Part shown: one piece after another, positions 16,889 through 25,163 of the stretch | Layout of the letters: each line of letters opens with the position of its first letter | Numbering within the stretch: the first letter of the stretch is position 1 | Assembly (NCBI GenBank): GCA_001512965.1 | Contig: LFRW01000023.1 | Span: 2,030 to 56,242, forward strand | DNA length: 54,213 nt | Source of the DNA: Methanomicrobia archaeon DTU008 | Lineage (GTDB): Archaea > Thermoplasmatota > Thermoplasmata > Methanomassiliicoccales > Methanomassiliicoccaceae | Direction: 5' to 3' | Made by a program: the position numbers and the translations under genes | The notes under the pieces: model-generated | Seen by the model: the letters and a program-made list of their open reading frames with translations, nothing else | Database searches by the model: none | What the model was told of the DNA's origin: nothing

Positions 16889-17362
16889 TCACTTGCCCCA
16901 CAGTCCAGAACGGAACCGCTCCAGTTGCCAATCCAGCCACTCCTTCCCACCAGGCGTCTCCTCGATGGTGCGAACGATGTCACTGCGGCGCTTCTCCACC
17001 AGCCAGCGCTTGACATTGGAAGACGTCACCATGCCCTTCACATGAGGGAACTTCCTCGTCCAGTACCGCGCCTGCTTGAGGTCCATCACGCCTTCCCTTG
17101 ATGCATTGTCCACCCACAGCTGGAACAGGTCCACATTTTCCTGGATGGCCTTGCGGAGGTTGGAGCATCCAGCTCCCGAATATCGGTCAAGATATCCGCA
17201 CACTATCCTTGACACGACCGACTCGCTCATTCCGGACAGCAGGCCCGTGTCACCACCGCCCCGCGCCCGGCGCGAAATCAACGACCATTCGTCAATGTAT
17301 CGAGATGTCGCACATAATCCTTCGGCATCAGATATCGAAAGGGATAACAACCTCGGCTCCAC
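16889..17362 (-). CDS. Hypothetical protein
   Basis: The protein has 157 residues from a GTG at 17362, or 113 from the ATG at 17230. It is soluble, rich in charged helices, and tryptophan-rich near the end (KEWLDWQLERFRSGLWGK). I do not recognise a family; a short segment ARYWTRKFPHVKGMVTSSNVKRWLVEKRR could be a DNA- or RNA-binding helical unit. A minus-strand TATA element GCATAAATAGG at 17400-17410 predicts a start near 17378 and favours the GTG. It ends 3 bases from the helicase stop, convergent. Confidence 0.5.
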   Translation of the reverse strand: MEPRLLSLSISDAEGLCATSRYIDEWSLISRRARGGGDTGLLSGMSESVVSRIVCGYLDRYSGAGCSNLRKAIQENVDLFQLWVDNASREGVMDLKQARYWTRKFPHVKGMVTSSNVKRWLVEKRRSDIVRTIEETPGGKEWLDWQLERFRSGLWGK

Positions 17363-17399
17363 ACCCGTCGACCCCGCGCCGCCGCCTCTCGGATGGTTA

Positions 17400-17410
17400 C
17401 CTATTTATGC
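17400..17410 (-). promoter_or_regulatory. TATA element of the hypothetical gene at 16889
   Basis: GCATAAATAGG on the minus strand. The plus-strand reading CCTATTTATGC might also serve the rightward gene at 17506, with a leader of about 70 bases. Confidence 0.4.
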
Positions 17411-17505
17411 CCCCCTTCATTAGTTGGCATGCTTCTTGTCTGGATGTCCAAGGACGCATCATGGAATTCTCATGGGCATCCATCGAAACGCTATGAAGGG
17501 ATGAG

Positions 17506-18174
17506 ATGAGAAAGAGGTTAGTGGTACCGGGAGAGATCACGCTGATAACGGGCATATTGTTGATATCGTTCGCCATCACCCTGATGGTCAAGGCCGATCT
17601 TGGCGTATCGACCATATCCTCCCTCCCCTACGTTCTCAGCGTCGCCTTCGACCAGATATCGTTCGGCGTATGGAATCCCGTCTTCCAGCTGTGCCTGCTG
17701 TTCCTGCTCGTATGCCTCACCAGGCGGTTCAAGAGCGGATATGTCATCGCATTGCTCCTCTCACTGCTGTTCGGCTCCGTGATCGACATGTTCGCATGGC
17801 TGCTGTCCGACCTTCCCACCTCGATGGAGCACAGGATACTGTATGCGGTCGTCAGCTACGTGGCGATGTGCTTCGCCATATCCTTGATGGTCAACTCCAA
17901 GGTCCCACTGTTGATCATCGACATGTTCATCAACGACCTCTCCCAGTTCTACCACGTCACCTTCAGGAGACTGAAGACGATATTCGACGTCGCCTGCCTA
18001 ACACTGTCCGTTACTTTCTCGTTCGTTTTCGTTGGAGAACTGGTAGGCGTGGGGATCGCGACGATCGTGATGGCGTTCATAACAGGCGCTGGCGTCCATG
18101 CGGCCACCAGGTTCCTCCGCAGGGTGATCGAGATACGTCCATGGAGCAAGACGCTTGCCAACATGGCAAGATGA
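17506..18174 (+). CDS. YczE/YitT-like integral membrane protein (DUF6198-like)
   Basis: The 222-residue protein has five to six membrane helices: ITLITGILLISFAITLMVKADLGVSTISSLPYVLS (with the characteristic KADLGVSTISSLP motif), VFQLCLLFLLVCLTRRF, YVIALLLSLLFGSVIDMF, YAVVSYVAMCFAISLMVNSKVPLLIIDMF and a C-terminal pair. The first and fourth helices share the pattern of a short loop with a small-residue motif, suggesting an internal duplication as in YczE proteins. Transport or signalling roles are unproven. A ribosome-binding site GGGATGAG immediately precedes the ATG. Confidence 0.75.
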   Translation: MRKRLVVPGEITLITGILLISFAITLMVKADLGVSTISSLPYVLSVAFDQISFGVWNPVFQLCLLFLLVCLTRRFKSGYVIALLLSLLFGSVIDMFAWLLSDLPTSMEHRILYAVVSYVAMCFAISLMVNSKVPLLIIDMFINDLSQFYHVTFRRLKTIFDVACLTLSVTFSFVFVGELVGVGIATIVMAFITGAGVHAATRFLRRVIEIRPWSKTLANMAR

Positions 18175-18281
18175 ACCGCCGTTCCTGCTCCGGTCGAGTG
18201 ATAGATAGAAGGGTGGGGACGCCGTTAATGGTATGGACCGCAGGATGCCGTTCCATGCGGACGTATATCAGAGGCGAACAG

Positions 18282-19139
18282 ATGATCGAGACATCCTACA
18301 GGAGGATCCTGATACCGACGGACGGCAGCGAGAACACGCGGGCGGCGGTCGCATACGCCCTTGACCTTGCCCGGCAGACCGATGCGAAGGTGACGGCGAT
18401 CAGCGTCAACGACATCAGCAACTATGCCGCCATCCCAGGGGAGCCTGACGCCGAATCACCTCTTTATCAGGCATCTCAAGCGGCGATAGGCGATGCGATC
18501 GAGATGGGAGCCGCCAAGGGGGTGCGCGTCGAGGGAATGATCGTCAGCGGCATACCGAAGAGGGACATCGTCGAAGCTTCCAAGGACCATGACCTCGTGG
18601 TCATGGGCACAACCGGACGCACCGGTCTGCCACATCTGCTGCTCGGCAGCGTGGCCGAGAGGGTCGTTCGAAAGGCATACTGCCCCGTCATCGTCGTTCG
18701 TACGGGCGTCACGTCATCGTTCAAGTGCGACAGGATCTTGATAGCGACCGATGGCAGCGAGAACTCCGCTCCGGCGGTAAGGGAGGGCCTGAACCTCGCC
18801 AGGGCGTTCGGCGCCCAGGTCACCGCCCTGAGCGTGAGCGACGATACTGGACTGCCTGCCGCTGGCAGAGGGTCCGCGGAGGGGCGCGTGCTGGCATCGG
18901 AGGCCGTGGCCGAAGTGGAGAACGAAGGTCGGAAGCTCGGGATAGAGGTCACCCCGAGCGTCCCCACCGGTTCCCCGGACGACGCCATCGTCGATGCGTC
19001 CACCGAGCACGACCTGCTGGTCATGGGCACCCATGGACGGTCCGGCCTGGCCCACCTCCGCATGGGTAGCGTTGCCGAGAGGGTCATCCGGTTCGCGCGA
19101 TGCCCGGTCATGGTGGTGAAGGGCCATCATGACCGGTGA
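18282..19139 (+). CDS. Tandem universal stress protein (two UspA domains)
   Basis: The 285-residue cytoplasmic protein is built of two UspA domains (about 4-143 and 147-283). Each starts RILIPTDGSEN or RILIATDGSEN and ends with the ATP-binding signature G-2x-G-9x-G(S/T): GTTGRTGLPHLLLGS and GTHGRSGLAHLRMGS, followed by VAERVVRKAYCPVIVV or VAERVIRFARCPVMVV. Both nucleotide sites look intact, so ATP binding is likely. ATG 18282 follows GAGGCGAACAG; an in-frame ATG at 18255 would add nine residues. It stands alone between a membrane protein and the convergent peptidase. Confidence 0.87.
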   Translation: MIETSYRRILIPTDGSENTRAAVAYALDLARQTDAKVTAISVNDISNYAAIPGEPDAESPLYQASQAAIGDAIEMGAAKGVRVEGMIVSGIPKRDIVEASKDHDLVVMGTTGRTGLPHLLLGSVAERVVRKAYCPVIVVRTGVTSSFKCDRILIATDGSENSAPAVREGLNLARAFGAQVTALSVSDDTGLPAAGRGSAEGRVLASEAVAEVENEGRKLGIEVTPSVPTGSPDDAIVDASTEHDLLVMGTHGRSGLAHLRMGSVAERVIRFARCPVMVVKGHHDR

Positions 19140-19156
19140 TCGGTCCGGAGACGACC

Positions 19157-20641
19157 TCAGAAGTGGCGATAGATCATATCGCTCACCCTGGCGAGATCGG
19201 TGCCAAGCGCCATGATGTCGTCGTAGTCATCCACAGGCACGTTGTTCACGAACAGCGCGAATATCAGCCGTTTGCCGGACGCGGGATCGATGTATCTGGC
19301 CAGGGCCTTGGTCTGGGCCATCCCAGTGTCGCCGAGGATGTCATAGCCTACCTTGCTCCCGGTCTTCGCATAGACGTTGCCTATGGCGGGTCCCTCGCCG
19401 ATCGCATGGGCAAGGCTGCCGTCCACGCCCAGGACCGGCAGGGAGTCGAAGAACACCTGGAACTCCTCCCTGTCCATCATCGCCATCAGCAGTTGCACTG
19501 CCGCCCTGGGAGTGAAGAGGTTCTCGAGGGGGCCGCCCATGCCGTCGATCAGGCACAACGCGTCCAGGTCGATCCCCAGCTGCTCCAGCATCTCCCTCTC
19601 AACCATCAGGCCGTCATATGGCGTCCTCTCCCCTCGAGATGCCGCCATCAGCGAGAGATAGGTCTCGGCGTGAAGGTTGTGGGAGACCTTGTTGGTCAAC
19701 TTGACCTCCTCGGAGAGCGGGGCCGACGTTATGCTGGCAACCTCGATCATGCCATCGTAGTCGGACGGTATCAGTTCTCGCGGGTTGCTTTCCAAGGTAG
19801 AGAGCACTTCGATCCCATGTCTTTCCATGGATTCTATCATCAGGGCCCGGGCGAAGTCCGCTGGCTCCATGACCGTATGGGTAAGGTTCATCTTGCCGCT
19901 GCCGAGCTTGATGTTCCCGCTGACGGTGACCTCCCTCCCGGAGGCGGTGATCGAGATGTCCGTCGGATCGTCATTGGTCACGACCTCGTTCTTGATGGTG
20001 TAGAATTCGGTATACGGGCGTATCTCGATCGTCCCCAGCTCGCCTGCGGCACCTGGCGTGATCATGATGTCCAGCAAGTTATCATTGATGACGATGGGAG
20101 AGACGACGAACGCCTCCAGGTCCACGGTCTCGAACAAGGTGTCATCGATCACCACGTCCTCGACGGACCTCACGCCCTCTTCATACATCTGCTGCACCAG
20201 GGAATCGATGCCGGCCAGGGGGTCTTCGGAGACGAGGATGCATCCACCCTGGACGAACGCATAGCTATGGTCCTCGTCGGTGTAGTTGATCCTGTCGTCT
20301 CCCATGTCGCGCCCTCCCATTTTGGGGTCGCCGGACGCCTTCAGGAACACAGGGCCGTTCACGACGCCGCCCTCATCGATCGATCCTACATATGCAGGGG
20401 TGATGAAGCGATGGTCCGGCCCCATCTCCATCAGGATGGCCGCCGTGGTGAAAAGCTTGGTCGTGGAGCCAGGTATGAACATCTCGTCAGAACGGATATC
20501 GATCAAGGTGCTCTTGCTCTGCGGATCGAAGACCATCAGGCCCCAGGATGAGTGCGCGTACCGGTCCTTCGAGGTCAGTTCGTCGAACTCCGCATGAACT
20601 CCTTGGAGGGGTCGGCCGTCCCCCCGCTCATCGCGATCCAT
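19157..20641 (-). CDS. S13-family D-Ala-D-Ala carboxypeptidase/PBP4-like, signal peptide out of frame
   Basis: The open frame encodes 494 residues with the serine-peptidase triad of the PBP4/DacB family: SxxK (S59-TTK62), SxN (S320-HN) and KTG (K426-TGS). A large insertion lies between SxxK and SxN, as in class C PBPs. Methanogens lack murein, so the substrate is unclear (other peptides or beta-lactam-like amides). The ORF itself has no signal peptide, but the DNA immediately upstream encodes a good one in another frame from a GTG at 20721. One extra base in the six-G run (20620-20625) would join them. This is either a real frameshift or a sequence error. Confidence 0.82.
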   Translation of the reverse strand: MDRDERGDGRPLQGVHAEFDELTSKDRYAHSSWGLMVFDPQSKSTLIDIRSDEMFIPGSTTKLFTTAAILMEMGPDHRFITPAYVGSIDEGGVVNGPVFLKASGDPKMGGRDMGDDRINYTDEDHSYAFVQGGCILVSEDPLAGIDSLVQQMYEEGVRSVEDVVIDDTLFETVDLEAFVVSPIVINDNLLDIMITPGAAGELGTIEIRPYTEFYTIKNEVVTNDDPTDISITASGREVTVSGNIKLGSGKMNLTHTVMEPADFARALMIESMERHGIEVLSTLESNPRELIPSDYDGMIEVASITSAPLSEEVKLTNKVSHNLHAETYLSLMAASRGERTPYDGLMVEREMLEQLGIDLDALCLIDGMGGPLENLFTPRAAVQLLMAMMDREEFQVFFDSLPVLGVDGSLAHAIGEGPAIGNVYAKTGSKVGYDILGDTGMAQTKALARYIDPASGKRLIFALFVNNVPVDDYDDIMALGTDLARVSDMIYRHF

Positions 20642-20721
20642 AATCCCGAGGCGATCAGTAGTACCGCCACCATGATCACCAAGACATAAACAAACGGTCC
20701 TCTTGTCCCGTCGCCCCGCAC
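20622..20721 (-). other. Out-of-frame signal peptide/anchor of the S13 peptidase
   Basis: From GTG 20721 this frame reads VRGDGTRGPFVYVLVIMVAV and then LLIASGLWIAMSGG, a positively charged start followed by a 20-residue hydrophobic core. It hits a stop about 13 codons after the G run. An A/T-rich element at 20749-20771 could act as its TATA box and make the mRNA nearly leaderless. It belongs to the peptidase gene if a base is missing from the homopolymer. Confidence 0.6.
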
Positions 20722-20799
20722 GTTAATGCCTTGTTAACGAATTCCAGAACAATAAAATTTTCAATATGGCATCATATCCATATCATGCCGGCCGTATGA

Positions 20800-22485
20800 T
20801 CACCTGGCTCCATACGCAGGGCCGGACTCCCTTATGAACACCCTGGCCAGCGACGTCAGCGCCTCTCCCATGTGCTCGCTTCTCTCGATGATGACGCTAT
20901 GGTCGTAGCGGAAATGAGCGGCGCCTATGCGGAGGAATCGCCGGCACTGCTCGCCGATGCCTATATAGAAGACCTTGGCCCCTCGGCGCCTGGCGATGGC
21001 TATCTGCGCGGCTATCCTCTCCAGGTAGTAATCGTGGCCGTCGCTAACGACGACGATCGCCTGCCGCCGGTTCGCACCGGCCTTCTTCTTGCTGGCCAGC
21101 AGCCCGTTGGCCACCTGTAGGGCCTGGGCGATGCTGGTCCCTCCCCCGGCGGTCAGGTCCGCAAGGGCGGAGCCCTCCACGCCCTGCTCCCACGGCTTGA
21201 CCATGGTGGAGGTCTCATCATAGGCGGTTATGGCGGTCTCGATCCCGGCCAGCTCCAGGGCGCGCACGAGGGTGGCAGTCGAACCCACCGCATGTCTCAA
21301 CCGCTCGCCGTCCATGGACGCGGAACGGTCCAGACATATCACCATGTCATACTCGCTCCGGTCCTTGCGGTAGTTGTAGTAGAGGTGCCGGGCATCGGAG
21401 CTCCCCGCCTTCAGCTGAACGAGCTCGTCCATGTCCATCGCGTAGCCCTCGTCCTTCAGCACCTCATCGTACGATCGCATCGAGCCGCGTATGCGTCTCA
21501 GGATGTCAGCGGTGCGCCTCATAACCTTCTGATCGATCAGGCCCGCGCTCTTACCCGTGCCGGACATGAGCGGGAGGTCCGGGTCAAGGGCGATGCCCAG
21601 CGACAACATCTCCTTCGATATCTCCGCCAGCGCAGATGCCACCTCGTCCAGCATGAACTCCGTCGTCTCCTCGCAGGCCTCCGCGCCCTCCTCGCTCGCC
21701 CTATGTTCCCGGGACCCCTCGCAGGAGGTTGCCCCCATCGACTCCCCGAAGCGCTGGGGGTCAAGCGCGACGACCGAACATCGGTCAGCCCTCACCATGT
21801 CATAGATCTCCCGGCAGGCGGCGGCGACCGACCCCTCCTCCATCGGCGACCGGCCGATACGCCGTATGAGCTCGGCGGTCCTCTGGACGACCTCCTCCCC
21901 GGCGGCGCATGATGTCAGACCCATGTTCAGCTTTAGCGCCGATAGGAGAACGCTTCTCGCCTTGGTCAGTACGGCATCCTCTCCCTGTCGGATCGATGCA
22001 TGAGGCGAAGCGCTCATCAGCAGCAAGCGGTCGACGAGCTGGAACCGCATGCCGAGCGCCGGTATCGAACGGGACAACAGGCTCTCCGCCCGCTGGTCCT
22101 CGAGAACATCGAATATCAGCCGCTCCGCCTCGGTCTCTGGCAAGGGGTCTAGGGGCGGATACAGGATGCGGCCGCATTCAAGGTACAGGGACATGCGTTC
22201 CACGAGGAAGCGGAACGCGGACGGGTCGTCGATCCCCCTGATGACGGGCAGTTCTGGAGGTGGGACCTCGCCCTTATGATCATGACCCTCGTCTTGCGGC
22301 ATGGAGGAGGACGAGCCGCCCATTATGCCGGCAAGGACTCCCATGGCCATCCCCCGCTCGGGCAGCACGATGACGTTCGTCTTCCCGCTGGCATCCCTGG
22401 AGGTCTCGCTGCCTGTTATGGAGACGAAGCACGGCGCTCCAACAAGGATGCTGGCCAGACGAGAATAGTATTCCGAGCGGTCCAT
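20800..22485 (-). CDS. VWA-domain protein, partner of the MoxR ATPase (CobT/NorD-like)
   Basis: The protein has 561 residues. The C-terminal ~190 form a von Willebrand A domain with MIDAS motif VICLDRSASMDG, the second element AGGGTSIAQAL and VVVSDGHDYYLE. The N-terminal part is helical and acidic (EEGAEACEETTEF), as in CobT, NorD and similar partners of AAA+ ATPases. With the upstream MoxR-type ATPase (4-base gap) it likely forms a remodelling machine that inserts a metal or activates a target enzyme; the target is not encoded nearby, and no CobN chelatase subunit is in the window. Confidence 0.82.
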   Translation of the reverse strand: MDRSEYYSRLASILVGAPCFVSITGSETSRDASGKTNVIVLPERGMAMGVLAGIMGGSSSSMPQDEGHDHKGEVPPPELPVIRGIDDPSAFRFLVERMSLYLECGRILYPPLDPLPETEAERLIFDVLEDQRAESLLSRSIPALGMRFQLVDRLLLMSASPHASIRQGEDAVLTKARSVLLSALKLNMGLTSCAAGEEVVQRTAELIRRIGRSPMEEGSVAAACREIYDMVRADRCSVVALDPQRFGESMGATSCEGSREHRASEEGAEACEETTEFMLDEVASALAEISKEMLSLGIALDPDLPLMSGTGKSAGLIDQKVMRRTADILRRIRGSMRSYDEVLKDEGYAMDMDELVQLKAGSSDARHLYYNYRKDRSEYDMVICLDRSASMDGERLRHAVGSTATLVRALELAGIETAITAYDETSTMVKPWEQGVEGSALADLTAGGGTSIAQALQVANGLLASKKKAGANRRQAIVVVSDGHDYYLERIAAQIAIARRRGAKVFYIGIGEQCRRFLRIGAAHFRYDHSVIIERSEHMGEALTSLARVFIRESGPAYGAR

Positions 22486-22489
22486 CGGG

Positions 22490-23341
22490 TTACCTTGCCA
22501 GTTTTCTCATGAAGTCGTAGATCATGGTCTTGACCGCGGCCCTCTCCACTTCCTCCAGCTTCGACGTGAACGCTATGTCCAGCGCCCTGTCCAGTCCGAA
22601 CAGCGGTGCCAGCTTGGTCACGTTGTCCATGGTGCGGTGGCCGAAGTTCTGCGATATCTGGCCTTCCTTGCATGCGCTGCGGATGCTGTCCACCAGCTTC
22701 AGGAAGCCGGCCTCATCGTCTGGAGGAAGGGAGAGCCGCCGGAGCATATGGGCGTCGATCTCGGGATCGAACTCCACTTCCACGACCGCCATCCTGTCCA
22801 TCAGGGCCTGGTTCAGAGGCTTCGTGGCGAAATATCTCGATGGGTTCATCGTGGCGAACAGCCGGAAGTCCGGATGCGCGTCGATGATCTCGCTGTTGTT
22901 GGCGACCGAGATCCTCCCCTCGTCGATGAGGCCGTGAAGTGAGAACAATATGTCGGCCTCCAGCGCGTTGATCTCATCCAGGACGAGCCAGTAACCATCC
23001 CTTATGGCTTGGGTGATCATGCCGTCCTGCCAACGGAAATGGCCGTCCTCGGTCGGGGACATTCGTCCGAGCAGGGAGGATGTTCGCAGGTCTCCCGAGC
23101 AGTTGATCCGTATGACAGGGCGGCGAAGGCTGGACGCCAGGCAGAATATCGCCTGGTTCTTGCCACTTCCCGCCTCACCGATGAGCAGGACTGGCAGGCG
23201 GCTCTGCTGGATGAGGTCGATGGTCCGTATGAGCTCCTTGAACGATCGGGTGTATGCGATGTCATCCTTGATCCTCGGTATGGATCTCTCCATCACGCTC
23301 GACATGGTCGTGCGGGCGCATCCAGCTTCAGCATCGGTCAT
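22490..23341 (-). CDS. MoxR/CobS-type AAA+ ATPase
   Basis: The 283-residue AAA+ ATPase has Walker A GEAGSGKN at 55-62 (Asn in place of the usual Thr/Ser), Walker B WLVLDEIN at 118-125, sensor 1 LFATMNPSRYFATKPLNQALMDRM and the arginine-finger region following it, typical of MoxR, NorQ and CobS ATPases that act with VWA partners. The Asn at the P-loop end replaces a Mg ligand and may slow hydrolysis. A ribosome-binding site GGAGCGAGG lies upstream of ATG 23341. Two-gene operon with the VWA gene. Confidence 0.87.
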   Translation of the reverse strand: MTDAEAGCARTTMSSVMERSIPRIKDDIAYTRSFKELIRTIDLIQQSRLPVLLIGEAGSGKNQAIFCLASSLRRPVIRINCSGDLRTSSLLGRMSPTEDGHFRWQDGMITQAIRDGYWLVLDEINALEADILFSLHGLIDEGRISVANNSEIIDAHPDFRLFATMNPSRYFATKPLNQALMDRMAVVEVEFDPEIDAHMLRRLSLPPDDEAGFLKLVDSIRSACKEGQISQNFGHRTMDNVTKLAPLFGLDRALDIAFTSKLEEVERAAVKTMIYDFMRKLAR

Positions 23342-23501
23342 GCGGGATACCTCGCTCCTTTCAAACGGAAGCCGGATATTCTAATGTTTCCCCGTTCACA
23401 GAAAGAATGAACGGACGATCGAAGTCGCCCCCTATCGTTCACCTTCAAATCCTTCGGCGTGGCCCACAACTATGATATGGGCAATGGACCTATGAGGACG
23501 C

Positions 23502-23657
23502 ATGTCCGAACAGAACGCCGCCACAGAGCGCACCTGCCCCAATTGCGAGTACTTCTATCTCCACGGCAAGACCGAGTGGGAGGACCATCCCAAGTGCACG
23601 GACTGCTCCCACCGCGGCGGCATGGTGGACAACTGGAAGGAGCGACAGCCCAACTAG
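23502..23657 (+). CDS. 51-residue zinc-ribbon protein
   Basis: The small soluble protein starts MSEQNAATERTCPNCEYFYL and has two CxxC knuckles (CPNC near residue 12, CTDC near 33), each followed by an aromatic or histidine-rich turn (YFYLHGK; SHRGG). This is a classic four-Cys zinc ribbon. The ATG lies about 27 bases after a TATGATATGG element (23471-23480), predicting a leaderless mRNA. It ends in TAG, with a second in-frame TAG two codons on. Function is unknown; such ribbons occur in transcription and RNA-binding accessory proteins. Confidence 0.65.
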   Translation: MSEQNAATERTCPNCEYFYLHGKTEWEDHPKCTDCSHRGGMVDNWKERQPN

Positions 23658-23927
23658 GCCTAGGCCCCTGTCGATCGTCATCCGACGGTATCTGCCGAAC
23701 TGGCGATCCTGATATCAGCGATCGGCTGGAGCGACGGCCGATCCGAGGTGAGCGGAACGGGATCTCCTTCCGTGCCCCTTGGTTCGACCTGAGCATCCAG
23801 TCATGTTTCGCGTCTCCCACATCATCCTGTGCGCGTTCACCTCACCCTTCCCCGGGGCCCCAATGGAACGCACTTCAGATGTTGCGAGACGGAAAAATGT
23901 GTTAATGCATTGATACGTTGAACAATC

Positions 23928-24827
23928 ATGGAGAAGAAACGGATCGCGGCCTTTGCCATTTTCGTCGGGATCGTGGTCTTTCTTCTGAAGGTATCAGCGT
24001 TCCTCCTGTCCAATTCCGTCGCGTTGTTCTCCGACGCCATGGAGTCCATCATCAACATCGTCGCATCGCTGATGATGTTCTATGCGCTGATGGTCGCGAG
24101 CCGGCCGGAGGATGTCGAGCATAGATACGGCCATCAGAAGGCGGAGAACATATCCGCGCTGATAGAGGGCGTGCTCATCATCATCGCGGCCGTCCTGATA
24201 ATCGAGGCCGCGATATCCCGCATCTTCGACCCCGTCCCCTTCGACGACATAGACCTTGGCCTGCTCGTCTCCCTTGGCGCCACATCCATCAATGGAGCCC
24301 TTGCGTTCCTCATGTTGCGGGAGGCGAGGAGAAGCCGCTCCATCGCGCTCGAGGGCGATGCCAGGCATCTCCTCTCCGATGTCATCTCGTCCGTCGGTGT
24401 CGTGATCGGCCTGTTCATCGCCAACCTGACCAACATATTCGTCCTGGACCCCATCATGGCCCTGGTCGTCGCATTGTTGCTCATCAGGATGGGGGTTGGC
24501 GTCCTGCGCAGGACGTTCCACGACCTCATGGACTCTTCCTGTGTGGAGGAGGAGTGCAAGATAATCGACATCCTTGAGCGGAACAGCGGCTACATCGAAT
24601 ATCATGACCTCAAGACCCGCCGGTCAGGGAACAAGGTCTTCATGGAGGTCCACATGTGTCTGGATGGGAAACTGACCGTTTCCGAGGGGAACAGGATGAT
24701 CGTGGCGATAGAGGATGAGCTGCGCTCCACCATCCCCGGGATAGTGCCGAACATCCGGATAGAGGACGAGACGCAGTGCCGGAGGCTCAGGGAGGAGGAG
24801 AGCGACGGGAAGGACATATCCGTCTGA
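23928..24827 (+). CDS. Cation diffusion facilitator (CDF) family metal exporter
   Basis: The 299-residue exporter has six membrane helices in the first ~200 residues. Metal-site motifs are NSVALFSDAMESIIN in helix II and DARHLLSDVISS in helix V, the D-x3-D/E-type pair that binds Zn, Fe, Mn or Co; HRYGHQKAENISALIEG is the family motif after helix III. A cytoplasmic ferredoxin-like domain follows (IEYHDLKTRRSGNKVFMEVHMCLDGKLTVSEGN). The C-terminus is acidic. Metal specificity cannot be read; the second-site pattern D...E rather than H...D argues against a pure ZnT-like Zn exporter. Confidence 0.9.
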   Translation: MEKKRIAAFAIFVGIVVFLLKVSAFLLSNSVALFSDAMESIINIVASLMMFYALMVASRPEDVEHRYGHQKAENISALIEGVLIIIAAVLIIEAAISRIFDPVPFDDIDLGLLVSLGATSINGALAFLMLREARRSRSIALEGDARHLLSDVISSVGVVIGLFIANLTNIFVLDPIMALVVALLLIRMGVGVLRRTFHDLMDSSCVEEECKIIDILERNSGYIEYHDLKTRRSGNKVFMEVHMCLDGKLTVSEGNRMIVAIEDELRSTIPGIVPNIRIEDETQCRRLREEESDGKDISV

Positions 24828-24999
24828 CCCTTCACCATCGCATATCGGGGATCGAACATGACTCTTGACCGCCCATGGTCGTCATCGTCCTTCACTGACC
24901 ACATGCCTCGATAGCTTCGAACTAGGGAGACGGCAACATGAATGCCAGAAAGCGCTGTTGATATGGATGACCATCTTGGAGAAAAGAGGAGTATGAGAG

Positions 25000-25072
25000 T
25001 GCGGGCGCCGGGATTCGAACCCGAGTTCTAACCTTGGCAAGGTTAAGTGATAACCAGCTACACCACGCCCGC
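25000..25072 (-). tRNA. tRNA-Gly (GCC)
   Basis: The minus strand folds as a cloverleaf: acceptor GCGGGCG/CGCCCGC, D-arm GTG/CAC, anticodon stem TAACC/GGTTA with loop TTGCCAA (anticodon GCC), T-arm TCGGG-TTCGAAT-CCCGG, discriminator A. No intron, and no CCA is encoded. Confidence 0.95.
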
Positions 25073-25098
25073 TTGGTGTTCCAGTGAATAAACTTCTT

Positions 25099-25110
25099 CC
25101 ATATAAAGGT
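25099..25110 (-). promoter_or_regulatory. TATA element of tRNA-Gly
   Basis: ACCTTTATATGG on the minus strand lies about 30 bases before the tRNA 5' end, as expected for archaeal stable RNA promoters. Confidence 0.6.
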
Positions 25111-25163
25111 TGTCGATACTGGCCAACCTCCATTCTTGCAATGGAAGAAGCTTGGAAGAGGTT

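Noticed and set aside
17363-17505. Third copy of the cobalt operator at TTAGTTGGCATGC
   Set aside because: Only TTGG is shared; the second arm and the 5-base spacing are missing.
20800-23341. Cobalt chelatase (CobS/CobT)
   Set aside because: The fold and pairing fit many MoxR/VWA systems, and no CobN-like large subunit is in the window; the cobalt locus is 9 kb away on different transcripts.
23655-23700. Pyrrolysine readthrough of the zinc-ribbon gene
   Set aside because: A second in-frame TAG follows two codons later and no coding-like sequence extends beyond; no pyl genes are in the window.
23658-23927. Small gene between the zinc ribbon and the CDF transporter
   Set aside because: Open frames there lack a start with promoter or ribosome-binding site and show no recognisable composition.
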